From assembly GCF_004770895.1 (NCBI RefSeq), contig NZ_RQHS01000012.1, positions 186,001 through 250,000 on the forward strand: a stretch of DNA of 64,000 bases, read 5' to 3'. A model generated the notes under the pieces. The model was not told where the DNA came from, ran no database searches, and saw nothing but the letters and a program-made list of their open reading frames with translations. This stretch comes from Leptospira dzoumogneensis (GTDB lineage: Bacteria > Spirochaetota > Leptospiria > Leptospirales > Leptospiraceae). Below are positions 31,536-40,989 of this stretch, in pieces. The stretch's first letter is position 1, and each line of letters starts with the position of its first letter. The position numbers and the translations under genes are program-made.

Positions 31536-32183
31536 TTAACGTTCCGCAAGCCAACGGCCGGAACTATTCGTGCCTTGGTAAGCTCCCTGGATCTTTTTAC
31601 CGTCCAAGTCTCCGGTATACGTTTGTGTAAAAGGAACATTACTTCCTATCTCGGAACATCTTACCCCTGCGCAGGATCTCACAAATCGGATCGACTTGCC
31701 GGTCACTCTAATTCCGGTTAGGGTCTCGTTTGATCCTTTTCCCCAATTCGTAAAACGTAAAGTGGCAGCTATTCCTCCTGTCTTTCGAGGGAAAATACTC
31801 AGCACGCCTTTATGAGTTCCGATCTGTATTTTATAAGTCCCTACAAATGATTTTTCAGAGTCACTCAAAGGTACCTGGTTCGGATTTAAACTTTGTGCAT
31901 CCTCTAAAAATTCTATCTTCTCTACCGTTTCGAGAGGAATCGAAAAATCGGGGTCTTGGAGTATTACATTTTTAGAATTTAAGGAAACTAAGGTCCCTTC
32001 CGTAAAGGAACCGCTATAGGTTACCTTTGCCTGGCGGTTTACCGAACTACATCCTCGGACAAAATATCCGAGTAAGAAGAACAAAGGAGCAGCGACCAGT
32101 ATCCCTAGGCTGATTTTTTTGAGATCGTTATTTGTGATAATTTTTTCCAAGGCGAGGATTCCCTTTTCCCATTCTGCATCCAT
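31536..32183 (-). CDS. Hypothetical membrane-anchored protein
   Basis: The 215-residue product has an N-terminal soluble stretch, one membrane helix ([19 protein letters not shown]) and a beta-rich extracytoplasmic part with [18 protein letters not shown] and [21 protein letters not shown] do not recognise a family. It is 12 nt upstream of moxR's start, so it is probably the first gene of the bat operon transcript. A GC-rich hairpin (32251-32271) separates it from the lipoprotein gene behind it. Confidence 0.65.
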   Translation of the reverse strand: MDAEWEKGILALEKIITNNDLKKISLGILVAAPLFFLLGYFVRGCSSVNRQAKVTYSGSFTEGTLVSLNSKNVILQDPDFSIPLETVEKIEFLEDAQSLNPNQVPLSDSEKSFVGTYKIQIGTHKGVLSIFPRKTGGIAATLRFTNWGKGSNETLTGIRVTGKSIRFVRSCAGVRCSEIGSNVPFTQTYTGDLDGKKIQGAYQGTNSSGRWLAER

Positions 32184-32250
32184 GTTGGAATTCCTACACG
32201 GATCGGAGAAGAATTTTCTAAATTGAGAAAAGCCTTTCTAAATATTATAA

Positions 32251-32277
32251 GCCCGGAGGTAACCCCCGAGCCTTTTT
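32251..32277 (-). terminator. GC-rich hairpin between the lipoprotein gene and the bat operon
   Basis: Imperfect 9-bp stem GCCCGGAGG / CCCCCGAGC with a 3-nt loop (32251-32271), followed on the plus strand by CTTTTT and on the minus strand by a T/A-rich stretch. It probably ends the transcript of the lipoprotein gene (32306-33592) before the operon that starts at 32183. Confidence 0.5.
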
Positions 32278-32305
32278 ACTTAAGAGCGAGACATTAGGCT
32301 AAAGA

Positions 32306-33592
32306 TCACTTACAGCCTTGCAGTTCTCCCATTTTAGGATTTTCCCTACCGTTCACGTAATATTTTTTACCCTGAGGCGTGGTCCAACAATCGTTTTTTT
32401 GGTTTGTTCCAGGCATAATCGGCCCTTGACCGATCTTTGCTCCGGACTCATCATACTCGACCGCAGTACCGTTCGCAGCGATTTCAAAGGACTTCTTGCC
32501 GTTTTTATAATATGCAAACGGGAAATCGGGCTTGTATTTGGCCTTCAGTTCGTCCGTTTTTTCATCCATCAATAATAGGTCGAAAAGAAGTTTTCCTTTA
32601 CCTAGGATTGTTCCGTCCTTATCGTATACTTCTGCGGAGCTCATCATCATTTCGTTCATCATAGTTCCTTTATACGCAGGATTTCCGGTGCTCCAATAGA
32701 AGGTCCAATCTCCCTTACGAGTATGATCTCTTTGCCCTTCCGCAAAAACCTTTCCGTTTTTATAATATTCTTTCCAAGCGCCTATTCTAAGGGATTTTCT
32801 ATCCGCACCCGCGCCTTTTGGAGCATAGTTACCTTCGGACTGAGGGGATCCGTTGTCGTAATAGTTTTTCCAATAACCCGTTTTTAGATCGTCCGAATTG
32901 TTTCCTTCGGAAGAGATTGTGTTCCCGTCTTTATGATAATTCGTTTCTTTGCCGCTTTTTTTGCCGTCTTTGAATTCGATTACGGATTTTTTAGCTCCAT
33001 CTTCGTTATAATAATCTTTCCAGGTCCCTACTTTTTTATCGTCCGCGTAAGTTCCTTCGTCGCTTAAGATACCCTTATCTGTTTTAGACCAGTAAGGTCC
33101 ATTCTTCTTGTCAGCTTTATAGATCGTGCTTTCAAGTTGGGTCCCGTCTTTCGCGAGTTTTTTCTCTTCACCTTCTTTTACTCCGGCAACATAAGGAGTC
33201 TCTCTTAAAGTTTCTCCTGTTTCGTATAATGTCTTCCAGATACCTTCTCTTTTATCGTCCTTGTAATCACCTACACGGACAAGAACGGAGAATTTATTTT
33301 TTTGAAGATCTTCCTTCTCCACATATTCTTTCCAGGAACCGTTACGTTTTAGTTTTTTGATCTGATCGGGAGTTAATGCGCCGGCTTGGTCCGGAGTACA
33401 AGGTTTACCGGAACAGTCCAGGTTTACCGGACCTTCTGCCTTTAAATTGAATGTTTCTTTGAATTTTTCTATTCTGATATTCGGCTCTAAAATTTGGAAC
33501 TCGGCATTTTTGCCCTTGTTCTCAACGACACTCGCAGAAGAACAACCGATCAAAAGAGAAATTGAAACCGCTGTGGAGATAATTTTTTTCAT
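32306..33592 (-). CDS. YwqK/MORN-repeat lipoprotein
   Basis: The 428-residue protein has a lipoprotein signal with lipobox [10 protein letters not shown] (Cys about residue 17). The mature part is a series of degenerate MORN/YwqK-type repeats of about 22 residues, each with a G-x-W-K-x-Y-Y-x-x-G core (for example [48 protein letters not shown]). Such repeats occur in toxin-antitoxin-annotated YwqK proteins and in surface lipoproteins, without a proven activity. It should be anchored in a membrane. The gene stands alone between spacers and a terminator. Confidence 0.8.
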   Translation of the reverse strand: MKKIISTAVSISLLIGCSSASVVENKGKNAEFQILEPNIRIEKFKETFNLKAEGPVNLDCSGKPCTPDQAGALTPDQIKKLKRNGSWKEYVEKEDLQKNKFSVLVRVGDYKDDKREGIWKTLYETGETLRETPYVAGVKEGEEKKLAKDGTQLESTIYKADKKNGPYWSKTDKGILSDEGTYADDKKVGTWKDYYNEDGAKKSVIEFKDGKKSGKETNYHKDGNTISSEGNNSDDLKTGYWKNYYDNGSPQSEGNYAPKGAGADRKSLRIGAWKEYYKNGKVFAEGQRDHTRKGDWTFYWSTGNPAYKGTMMNEMMMSSAEVYDKDGTILGKGKLLFDLLLMDEKTDELKAKYKPDFPFAYYKNGKKSFEIAANGTAVEYDESGAKIGQGPIMPGTNQKNDCWTTPQGKKYYVNGRENPKMGELQGCK

Positions 33593-33691
33593 GGGTTCGC
33601 CTTATGGGGAAAATCTAACGAAGCAAAATTAAGGCAGACAATTCCTCTCGTCAACCTCCTTTCCCCGGCGAATTATATAGAAAGAAGCGGA

Positions 33692-34780
33692 TTACTCTCC
33701 GGAATATCTCATTCTTAAAAAGCGTAAGAATGGGCGGTAACAGTCCACTGCCATATGACCGCTGTCCGCAAAAGTATTACAATCGTAGTCGGATACTTCT
33801 GCCATATCAATGATCGGGATGCCGAACTTTTGGTTGATCGGACGAATCCGTTCCCACCAAGGAGCCGGGATATTCAGTTCTTTTAGAAGATTTTCCAATG
33901 GAAGAGAAACTTCAGGGCGGACAACGACGGTAGGAACACCTTCCGCTTTCACTCTATCCAGGATCTTTTCGTAAAAGGAGAATTGCATTTCGGAAGGGGA
34001 ATATTTAGGATAGATCCAGCCGATTGTGCGGAATGAACTTGCTTCTAATTTGCCGAAATCCTTCTCCATAAAACCGCCTGCAGGAGAGATCGCATTCCCC
34101 TTATCATTATGCAGAGATTCGATAGTCAGCTTTTTGATCAGATCCGCTTTCTCGAATTTTTTACTGGTTAAGTGAGCATAAACATTAGTGATATAAGGTT
34201 TATTCTTACTCACTCCGAAGAAATAGTTCCCCAGATAATAGTTCACATTCTCCTTACCTAGATCCCAGGCATTGGAAAGAACGAATCTAAGATCGAAACT
34301 ATTCGCTAAATTCGATTTTTTGAATGTAGTGCTATTTGCATTGAATTGGAAAGGATCCGCTTCCAAAACCAGAAAGTCCGGTTTTACACCCGCTTCGAAT
34401 AATCTTTCTAAAAAATATAGATAATATGCGGGAGTGGTTACTGCAGAAGAAAGATTGTATACTTCCCAGTCAGGATAGAAGTCCAGGATCTCTTGGTTCT
34501 TGAAGTATAACATCCTGGAAGATCCCATAAGAAGTACCAATTTTTTGTCGGACTTCTTCTCGGCGTTCTTACCGAACTTAGAGATCATCTCTTTTAATAA
34601 GTCTTGTTTAACGTCGTAATAGATATAGGTTAATTCTACTTTCACGTAGTCTCGAACCTTATCCAAAAAGAAAATTTTATCTATAGCAAATATGAATACG
34701 AAAAGAAGTACGGGATAAAATAGAAAAGGATGGGAGAAAAAATTAATTTTTTCTTCTGGTTTAAGCTCGTTCTCGGACAC
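33692..34780 (-). CDS. DUF1574-type membrane-anchored SGNH-like protein
   Basis: The 362-residue protein has one N-terminal helix ([20 protein letters not shown]), then an extracytoplasmic domain with SGNH-hydrolase landmarks: [12 protein letters not shown] (Ser nucleophile in block I) and, near the C-terminus, ADSGHMA (DxxH, catalytic Asp-His). That layout fits DUF1574, a family expanded in Leptospira, and resembles AlgX/DltD-type acyltransfer proteins. A role in O-acylation of a surface polymer is an inference. Translation starts at GTG 34780 with GGGGA upstream, which lies in a perfect inverted repeat (34792-34809). Confidence 0.72.
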   Translation of the reverse strand: MSENELKPEEKINFFSHPFLFYPVLLFVFIFAIDKIFFLDKVRDYVKVELTYIYYDVKQDLLKEMISKFGKNAEKKSDKKLVLLMGSSRMLYFKNQEILDFYPDWEVYNLSSAVTTPAYYLYFLERLFEAGVKPDFLVLEADPFQFNANSTTFKKSNLANSFDLRFVLSNAWDLGKENVNYYLGNYFFGVSKNKPYITNVYAHLTSKKFEKADLIKKLTIESLHNDKGNAISPAGGFMEKDFGKLEASSFRTIGWIYPKYSPSEMQFSFYEKILDRVKAEGVPTVVVRPEVSLPLENLLKELNIPAPWWERIRPINQKFGIPIIDMAEVSDYDCNTFADSGHMAVDCYRPFLRFLRMRYSGE

Positions 34781-34791
34781 GAACTCAAGAC

Positions 34792-34809
34792 TCCCCGGCT
34801 GACCGGGGA
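34792..34809 (-). promoter_or_regulatory. Inverted repeat containing the ribosome-binding site of the DUF1574 gene
   Basis: TCCCCGG-N4-CCGGGGA forms a perfect 7-bp stem in RNA. On the minus strand its 3' arm CCGGGGA is the only SD-like sequence before GTG 34780, so folding could block translation. No T-run follows, so it is not a simple terminator. Confidence 0.5.
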
Positions 34810-34824
34810 TGTCAATAGATTATA

Positions 34825-35190
34825 TCAAGCAGTTGCGAGAGTTTCGGTAGCTCTGCGGCGTTTTTGAAGATCTGCCAACCATTCTTCGGTCGTTTTGCAA
34901 TATCCTACCAAACGTTTTACATGTATACGACGCTCCGGATCCAAGATCTCTCTAGCTTCACGAACGATCTCTTCTACTATTTTGATATGAAAGGAAAAGT
35001 GGCTGGTGAATAAGTTAAAGTATTCTTTGTCTGTGGCGAGCCAATCTGTGGATTGGATCTCATTTAAGAAGTTTTCCATCTTAGAGATATCTGTATCGAA
35101 TTCGGACTCATAAGGAGAGTTTAAGATCGAAATCGTATCCGTGATATCCGTAAGACTTTGAAAATAAGGATCTAGTTCTGGAAAGTTCAC
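34825..35190 (-). CDS. Hypothetical small soluble protein
   Basis: The 121-residue protein starts at GTG 35190 with AAGGCGG 7-8 nt upstream. It is helical and acidic in the first half (LDPYFQSLTDITDTISILNS) with basic segments later (EARSEILDPERRIHVKRLVG-like). No signal peptide, membrane helix or known motif was seen. It is 44 nt upstream of the DUF1574 gene on the same strand. I do not recognise the family. Confidence 0.6.
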   Translation of the reverse strand: MNFPELDPYFQSLTDITDTISILNSPYESEFDTDISKMENFLNEIQSTDWLATDKEYFNLFTSHFSFHIKIVEEIVREAREILDPERRIHVKRLVGYCKTTEEWLADLQKRRRATETLATA

Positions 35191-35343
35191 TGTTATACCG
35201 CCTTGAAAAGCAGCTCGCAGCCTTTGGTCTCTTATGGAGAAAAGACCGCGAACACCCTATAATCGGGGCTCTAATGTCATCTTTTTTTAAGGACCCGAGA
35301 GTTCAAGTGGAAAATAAAAACTTAATCCGACACTAAAGAGATA

Positions 35344-35766
35344 TTAGTTCTTCCTGAGGTACTGCAATAAATGCATACTTTCTTCGTCCCAGCCTTCGGA
35401 AGCAGCTTCTATCCAATAGTCGAATTTTTCTCCCAAAGGATATCCTGAATTGGTGAGTTTCAGAAGAGTAGAATCATCTCCTTCTTTTTCGAACTCCAGC
35501 TTAAGTTCTATATCACCTGCCGGATGATCCTGCCATTGTAATATCAACTCTTGGAAAGGAACGATCTTTTTATAAATACCTGTAGAAGTAAGTTCTCCTT
35601 CGGGACCTAGGTTCCAAGTCCAAGAGAAAGTACCGCCTAGCTTAGGACGTCCCGTTACCTTATCCGCCAGCCAATGGATCAACTCCTCATTGACAGTAAC
35701 GGCACTCCAAACTTTTTCCAAAGGAAAATCATATTTGAATTCTTTAATAATGCTTCTAGTTTCCAT
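35344..35766 (-). CDS. SRPBCC (AHSA1-like) domain protein
   Basis: The 140-residue protein matches the AHSA1/START-like fold: an N-terminal strand IIKEFKYDFPLEKVWSAVTV, then ELIHWLADKVTGRPKLGGTF and a C-terminal helix GWDEESMHLLQYL. The first motif (PxxxVWxAxTxxE) is the AHSA1 signature. The fold binds hydrophobic ligands or co-chaperones; no function can be assigned. It lies 15 nt after a short-chain dehydrogenase gene on the same strand and is the last gene of that group. Confidence 0.82.
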   Translation of the reverse strand: METRSIIKEFKYDFPLEKVWSAVTVNEELIHWLADKVTGRPKLGGTFSWTWNLGPEGELTSTGIYKKIVPFQELILQWQDHPAGDIELKLEFEKEGDDSTLLKLTNSGYPLGEKFDYWIEAASEGWDEESMHLLQYLRKN

Positions 35767-35781
35767 ATAGACTTAAGTCCT

Positions 35782-36594
35782 TTAATGAAAGTCCTTATAA
35801 AGTTTTTTATATAATATCTTTTCCAAGAAAGAAGGAGAAATATTCCTCATCCATTTCATGAAGAATCCGCTTTTATCCATCACCACAAGTCTTGAGTTCG
35901 GATCTTCGATAGAAAGTATCATCTTCTCTGCAACTTCTTTCGGAGTTTTACTTTTGCCCGAATAATGGGATTCTCCCAATACCTGGCCGTCCCCGTCTAT
36001 ACCATTCGCTCTTAGATTTGTTTTGGTATAAGGAGGACAGAATATGATAAATCTAAGACCTTCTTCCGAAAGTTCTATACGAGCGGATTCCATAACGGCA
36101 TGTAACGCAGATTTAGAAGAAGAATAAGCGCTTCTTGCAGGGACTCCATACAGCCCGCTGACTGTGGATGTGACCATGACTGCCCCCTTATTCTTTTTCA
36201 AAAAAGGAAGAAGTCTCATCGTAAGGAAAACAGGACCGAAAAAGTTCACATCAAACGCCTTACGAAACGCTTCTATCTGAGTTTGATCGAATCTAGAATG
36301 AGCGGTTATACCTGCGTTATTAAAAAGAACGTCTATACCATCCGCAAGTTTTGCCAGCTTAGCAACCGCTTTGTTGATCTCTTTTTCAGAAGAAAGATCC
36401 GCCTGGATATGGAAAATTTCCGCAGGTCGTTTTTCCTTCTTCTTAGAAATTTTACGAACCAGCTCCGGCTCTGATCTGGAAAGATTGATAATCTTGCAAG
36501 GGATCTGGGATAAACTTTCTAATAAAGCTTCTCCTATTCCGGAAGAACCTCCCGTTATTACGATTGTTTTGCCTTTCCAAAGATCAGTTCGCAT
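35782..36594 (-). CDS. Short-chain dehydrogenase/reductase
   Basis: The 270-residue protein has the Rossmann motif [14 protein letters not shown] (residues 13-26), NNAGI near 92, the catalytic Ser in [10 protein letters not shown] and the active-site YxxxK in [13 protein letters not shown]. It reduces or oxidises a hydroxyl/keto group using NAD(P)H. The C-terminal extension with YKKLYKDFH resembles membrane-associated SDRs acting on lipids, as does the paired SDR gene 2 kb upstream. Substrate is unknown. Confidence 0.9.
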   Translation of the reverse strand: MRTDLWKGKTIVITGGSSGIGEALLESLSQIPCKIINLSRSEPELVRKISKKKEKRPAEIFHIQADLSSEKEINKAVAKLAKLADGIDVLFNNAGITAHSRFDQTQIEAFRKAFDVNFFGPVFLTMRLLPFLKKNKGAVMVTSTVSGLYGVPARSAYSSSKSALHAVMESARIELSEEGLRFIIFCPPYTKTNLRANGIDGDGQVLGESHYSGKSKTPKEVAEKMILSIEDPNSRLVVMDKSGFFMKWMRNISPSFLEKILYKKLYKDFH

Positions 36595-36644
36595 CGGGCT
36601 TATTCTTTTATTATGTACGACCTATTCAAGGATTATTTTCGGCT

Positions 36645-37931
36645 TTAATTCGGCGTAGAAGACCCGTTGGAACTGGAATCAATCTCGTCCTGGATCAATC
36701 TTGCCTCTGCGCGAAATGTAATATAAGACCAAACCCAAGTGATAAAGATGGAGATCTTATTTTTGAATCCTACTTGATAGAAGATATGGATGAATAACCA
36801 AACAACCCACCCGAAAAATCCTCTCAATCTGAAATTACCGACCTGAGCAACTGCGTCCTGTCTTCCGATAGTCGCCATACTTCCCTTGTCCAAATAGTGG
36901 AAAGGTTTTCTTTTTTTAGATTTCAGATCTCCTCTGATAAGAGAAGCAACATATCTTCCTTGCTGCATCGCAACCGGAGAAACTCCAGGCAAAGGTCTTT
37001 CTAAACCTTTGGAATAATTCGCAATATCACCTATCACGAAAACTTCAGGATGGCCTTCCACATTACAGAACTCATCCACCATCACTCTTCCCATTCTGTC
37101 CGTAGGAACTCCTAAGGAAGCTCCGATAGAATTTGCCTGCACTCCCGCAGCCCAGATCACTGTAGAAGAAGCGATTGTTCTACCTTCTATCTTGACTCCG
37201 TTCTGGTCTATCTCCAGGACCTTGGTTCCTGTTAGAACTTCTACTCCCCTCTTCTCTAAACGGATCTTTGCAAACTCGCTTAACTTGGGAGCAAATGCCG
37301 CAAGAAGTCTAGGAGAAGCCTCTATCAGAGTGATCTTTGCTAAAGCAGGATCGATCGTGTGGAATTCGTTTCTAACGATCTCATGAGAAAGTTCCGCGAT
37401 GGAACCTGCAAGTTCCACACCTGTAGGGCCTCCGCCAATGATCACATAATTCAAATGTTTTTTGGCAACTTCAGGATCGCCCGCAAGTTCTGCCTGCTCG
37501 AAAGAAGTCAAAATTTTAGTTCTGATAGAAAGAGCATCTTTCAGGGATTTTAATCCTATGGAATATTTTTTCCAATGGTCATTCCCGAAATAACCGGATT
37601 TGGCACCTGCGGCCAATATTAGATAATCATAATCTTCGGAATGCCCCTGGAAGATTACTTTTTTAGCCTGGATATCTATCTTCTCCACTTCTCCCAAATA
37701 AACTGTTACGTTCTTTTTGTCCCCGATAAGGGATCTAGTAGGGATTGCGATGTCGGCAGGACTCAATACTGCGGTGGCTACTTGGTATAATAAAGGCTGG
37801 AACAAATGGTGGTTTTTTTTATCTATAGCGATGATCTCCAAATCTTCTTCTTTGGATAATTTTTTGATCGCCTGCAATCCCCCGAAACCTACTCCGATTA
37901 CTACTACTTTCTTTTTTTCACCCTTAGGCAT
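36645..37931 (-). CDS. Type II NADH:quinone oxidoreductase (NDH-2)
   Basis: The 428-residue flavoprotein has the FAD motif VIGVGFGGLQAIKKL near the N-terminus, then KKNHHLFQPLLYQVATAVLS, the NADH motif VIIGGGPTGVELAGSI and VFVIGDIANY before PLPGVSPVAMQQG. These define NDH-2, which passes electrons from NADH to quinone without pumping protons. A C-terminal hydrophobic/amphipathic region (LRGFFGWVVWLFIHIFYQ) should anchor it to the inner membrane. It overlaps the LMW phosphatase gene by 8 nt and belongs to a minus-strand group ending at 35344. Confidence 0.93.
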   Translation of the reverse strand: MPKGEKKKVVVIGVGFGGLQAIKKLSKEEDLEIIAIDKKNHHLFQPLLYQVATAVLSPADIAIPTRSLIGDKKNVTVYLGEVEKIDIQAKKVIFQGHSEDYDYLILAAGAKSGYFGNDHWKKYSIGLKSLKDALSIRTKILTSFEQAELAGDPEVAKKHLNYVIIGGGPTGVELAGSIAELSHEIVRNEFHTIDPALAKITLIEASPRLLAAFAPKLSEFAKIRLEKRGVEVLTGTKVLEIDQNGVKIEGRTIASSTVIWAAGVQANSIGASLGVPTDRMGRVMVDEFCNVEGHPEVFVIGDIANYSKGLERPLPGVSPVAMQQGRYVASLIRGDLKSKKRKPFHYLDKGSMATIGRQDAVAQVGNFRLRGFFGWVVWLFIHIFYQVGFKNKISIFITWVWSYITFRAEARLIQDEIDSSSNGSSTPN

Positions 37932-38439
37932 TCTTTACTCCATTTTTACTCAAAACGTATTCCAGAAACCCTTCCGAAGCTTCGGAAACGATCTGGTGGA
38001 CTTCTTCGAAGTCCTTTAAAGTCCCATAATATGGATCAGGCACCTCGGAATCTTTTCCTTGGCCCTTTTGGAACTTTCTGAACAAATGAATTTTTTTTCT
38101 TTCTTCTTCATTCGAAGCGAGTATTCCCAGATCCTTATTATTGGATCTGTCCATCGCCAAAATAAAATCGTAATATTCAAAATCGGATCTTTTAAATTGT
38201 CTCGCCTTATGAGTAAGCTCTATTCCTTTCTTACGGGCTGTTTGTCTGGTCCTCGGATCCGCCAATTCTCCGATATGATAACGAGAAGTTCCGCAGGAAT
38301 CCACTTCGAAAAGAGAAGTAAGCCCTCTCTTCTCCAATAGATCCACGAACGCACCTTCTGCAGCGGGAGATCTGCAGATATTACCCAAACATACAAAGAG
38401 AACCTTGCAGATATTCGAAGAGTCTGGAGTTCCTACCAT
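37924..38439 (-). CDS. Low-molecular-weight protein tyrosine phosphatase
   Basis: I chose ATG 38439 (AAAGG 9 nt upstream) over TTG 38445. The 171-residue protein has the P-loop VCLGNICRSP (CX5R with catalytic Cys and Arg) and the general-acid loop DPYYG. It removes phosphate from Tyr residues or acts on arsenate-like substrates. The protein starts in the minus-strand group and its last bases overlap the NDH-2 gene by 8 nt. A role in controlling surface polysaccharide kinases is common for the family but not shown here. Confidence 0.92.
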   Translation of the reverse strand: MVGTPDSSNICKVLFVCLGNICRSPAAEGAFVDLLEKRGLTSLFEVDSCGTSRYHIGELADPRTRQTARKKGIELTHKARQFKRSDFEYYDFILAMDRSNNKDLGILASNEEERKKIHLFRKFQKGQGKDSEVPDPYYGTLKDFEEVHQIVSEASEGFLEYVLSKNGVKNA

Positions 38440-38451
38440 ATCCAAAAACCT

Positions 38452-39240
38452 TTATCTAGGCCCGATCTTCTCCCATAAAAACTCAGGAAGAGATCTCATC
38501 AAAGCTCCGATCAATGCCCAAGGGAACCAAGGAACAGTAGCGGATCGAACTCCTGACTCTATCCTATTGTAAATTTTTTTAGCGCCTTTTTCTGCGGAAA
38601 CAAGAAAAGGACGGGTTTCTAACTTTTGATTGATAGGAGTATCTATAAATCCTGGATGAATAACAGTTACCTTTATTCCGAATTTTCGGACTTCTCCCCT
38701 CAACGCTTCTAGATAAGTAGAAACTGCCGCCTTAGAAGTAGAATAACTTGCCGAGCCAGGAAGACCTCTAAAAGAAGCGACGGAAGAAATCCCTACGATC
38801 TGCCCGCTTTTCTGTTCTCTAAAGACGGGTTGTAAAGAGGAGATACCCGCCATAAGTCCGATCAAATTCGTATCGATCACCTTCTTGTCCGCTTCGAAAC
38901 TTTTTTGCCCGAAAGAAGAGTTGGTAGAAATTCCGGCGTTCGCAATGAACAAATCCACTCCACCAAGATCCTTAGCAAGTTTAGGAAGGACTTTAAAATT
39001 ATCCGCTGATTCCGAAACATCCAGGGAAGCTAGAACCACCTTACCACCTTTATTAAAAGAGCGGATCTCTTTTGCAATATCCTCTAAAACATTTTTCCTT
39101 CTAGAAGTGATCGCCAGATCATGCCCGGCCTTCCCATATAATAGGGCAAGCTCTCGACCGATACCTGAGCTAGCTCCTGTGATAATAACTTTTTTCTTAT
39201 GAGGACCTTTGGACATAGATGAAACCGCCAAGTAATTCAT
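38452..39240 (-). CDS. Short-chain dehydrogenase/reductase
   Basis: The 262-residue protein has the cofactor motif TGASSGIGRELALL (~20-33), NAGI (near 106), a catalytic Ser in GISSVASF and the YxxxK pair in ASYSTSKAAVSTYLE. It resembles membrane-lipid SDRs (for example acyl-ketone reductases). ATG 39240 and ATG 39216 are both possible starts; the former gives the stated length. It is 12 nt upstream of the phosphatase gene and starts the co-oriented group that includes NDH-2 and a second SDR. Confidence 0.9.
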   Translation of the reverse strand: MNYLAVSSMSKGPHKKKVIITGASSGIGRELALLYGKAGHDLAITSRRKNVLEDIAKEIRSFNKGGKVVLASLDVSESADNFKVLPKLAKDLGGVDLFIANAGISTNSSFGQKSFEADKKVIDTNLIGLMAGISSLQPVFREQKSGQIVGISSVASFRGLPGSASYSTSKAAVSTYLEALRGEVRKFGIKVTVIHPGFIDTPINQKLETRPFLVSAEKGAKKIYNRIESGVRSATVPWFPWALIGALMRSLPEFLWEKIGPR

Positions 39241-39351
39241 TAAATTGGTTTACCCCTAGGGTGGAAAAGAATTATTTTACCAGTATTCCATACCAAACCG
39301 GAAAGTTAGGAGTTCCTACCAAGGACCTTGGACTTATAACCCCGAACCAAA

Positions 39352-40374
39352 ATGCGAAATCTACAAGAAGAACTAAAAGAAAAAGAAGAGGAAATCCAAA
39401 AACTCAAGGAACTATTGGAGCTCTACGAAAGAGTTTCCAAACTGGGAGAAGTAGAATTACTCACTGCGGAGCAGACCCTCAACGCTCATGAAACCACGGC
39501 AAATCTAGCCAGAAACGAACTCATAGAAATGAGGGACAGGTTCAAGGGTCTAGGCCAGATCAACTCGGAAAGAAAAAACGCAATCTTAGAGATAGTAAAC
39601 GATAAGGAAGCCCCGCTCCCGAGCCTCGCGAATAAATTCGAAGAGATGGGAAAGAAGGACGATTACTTTTACTCCGACTTCTTCAGAATTATCGCAAACC
39701 TGGACCTGCCTGAATCCGAAGCAAGATCTCTCTGGAAAGAGATCTACGCACATGCAGAATCATTAAGCAAACAATTGGGCAGAAGTATGAACTTCGTGGT
39801 TGCCCTCCTAGATTATATTTATCTAAAAAACCGACTGATCGAAAATCCTAAGATAGTAGACATTTACTCCTTCGAAGAGATCATCCTAAACGCAGTCATA
39901 GACGAAGGAACAGGGATCTATAATAGAAGATATTTCAACCTGGTCCTGAACAAAGAGATCACCAGAAGTAAAAGATATAAAAGAAGTTTCTGCCTATTCC
40001 TATTCGACCTGGACAATTTTAAGAAGATCAACGATACCAAAGGACATTCTTTCGGGGACGATATATTAAAACTGGTGGCAGGAACACTGATGTATGCCTT
40101 CCGCACAGAAGACATCAGTTGCAGGGTCGGAGGAGAAGAATTCGCAGTCATTCTACCGGAAACCAGCAAAGAAAACGCAAAAGTGGCGATCGAAAGATTC
40201 AGGACCTATTTGAGAAATTCTTCCAAAAACGATTTCGGGATAGAAGTCACAGTGTCCGGAGGAGTAGCAGAATATCCGACAGACTCGGACGAAAGCAATA
40301 GGCTCTACTCTCTCACAGACGCAAAACTTTACGAAGCAAAAGCTGCCGGAAAAGACCGTATTACGTATACCTGA
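39352..40374 (+). CDS. Diguanylate cyclase (GGDEF family) with coiled-coil N-terminus
   Basis: The 340-residue protein begins with a coiled coil (LQEELKEKEEEIQKLKELLE) and a middle helical region without a recognised sensor domain, followed by a GGDEF domain (~180-340). The active-site motif is RVGGEEFAVILPE, with Gly-Gly-Glu-Glu-Phe intact, and an RxxD-type I-site is not visible. It makes c-di-GMP from GTP. It has no membrane segment. Its stop codon meets that of a convergent cyclic-nucleotide-binding gene inside a 16-bp palindrome. Confidence 0.92.
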   Translation: MRNLQEELKEKEEEIQKLKELLELYERVSKLGEVELLTAEQTLNAHETTANLARNELIEMRDRFKGLGQINSERKNAILEIVNDKEAPLPSLANKFEEMGKKDDYFYSDFFRIIANLDLPESEARSLWKEIYAHAESLSKQLGRSMNFVVALLDYIYLKNRLIENPKIVDIYSFEEIILNAVIDEGTGIYNRRYFNLVLNKEITRSKRYKRSFCLFLFDLDNFKKINDTKGHSFGDDILKLVAGTLMYAFRTEDISCRVGGEEFAVILPETSKENAKVAIERFRTYLRNSSKNDFGIEVTVSGGVAEYPTDSDESNRLYSLTDAKLYEAKAAGKDRITYT

Positions 40375-40773
40375 TCAGGTATCTCCGATCTGATATTCGA
40401 TTTCTTTTGTAGTAATTTCGTTCAGTTTAGAGATCAGAAGTTCGTTGGTATTCGCCAAACGATCCGCCAAAATCCTCACCATCTTGGCGGCAAACTCAGG
40501 ATTCGCAAGAAGGTATCTTTCCAATTGTTGTTTGGATTCCACCGCGACCATTTCGGTATCCATAACCGCCCTTGCAGTAGCAGTCCTAGGTTTGGCCCTG
40601 AACAAAGCCATCTCACCGAAAAAATCTCCCTTCTTCATCAATGCCAAACGAGTGGCTGAGTTTTTATGAGTAAAAAATATTTCAACAGTCCCAGAGGTGA
40701 TGATATACATCGAGTTGTTCAACTCGCCTTCTCTGAAAATAATTTGGCCGGCCTGGATATTAATTTTATTCAT
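40375..40773 (-). CDS. Cyclic-nucleotide-binding domain protein
   Basis: The 132-residue protein is a single CAP-type nucleotide-binding domain: GQIIFREGELNNSMYIITSG, then the phosphate-binding cassette GDFFGEMALFRAKPRTATAR with the conserved Glu and Arg, and helices at the end. No DNA-binding domain follows, so it is likely a regulatory module for a partner protein. It could sense cAMP, cGMP or another nucleotide. It converges on the diguanylate cyclase gene with the stops abutting. Confidence 0.88.
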   Translation of the reverse strand: MNKINIQAGQIIFREGELNNSMYIITSGTVEIFFTHKNSATRLALMKKGDFFGEMALFRAKPRTATARAVMDTEMVAVESKQQLERYLLANPEFAAKMVRILADRLANTNELLISKLNEITTKEIEYQIGDT

Positions 40774-40989
40774 GAATTCCTAACTTTCGATTTAGACCGA
40801 AACATCTAAAGATCCGGTCCGTCTTATCTGACTTCGAAACTTTTCGTTTCCTAACTGACGGATCAATCCGACAGCTCTCAGAATATATCATCGGGTTAGA
40901 AAAGACAATCTTTGAGCCAATTCCTGGGGGAAGGAACTCCCCTCCCCTGCTTGGCCTTATAAGTAGGGCCTGCTGAGAATTATGTCACA

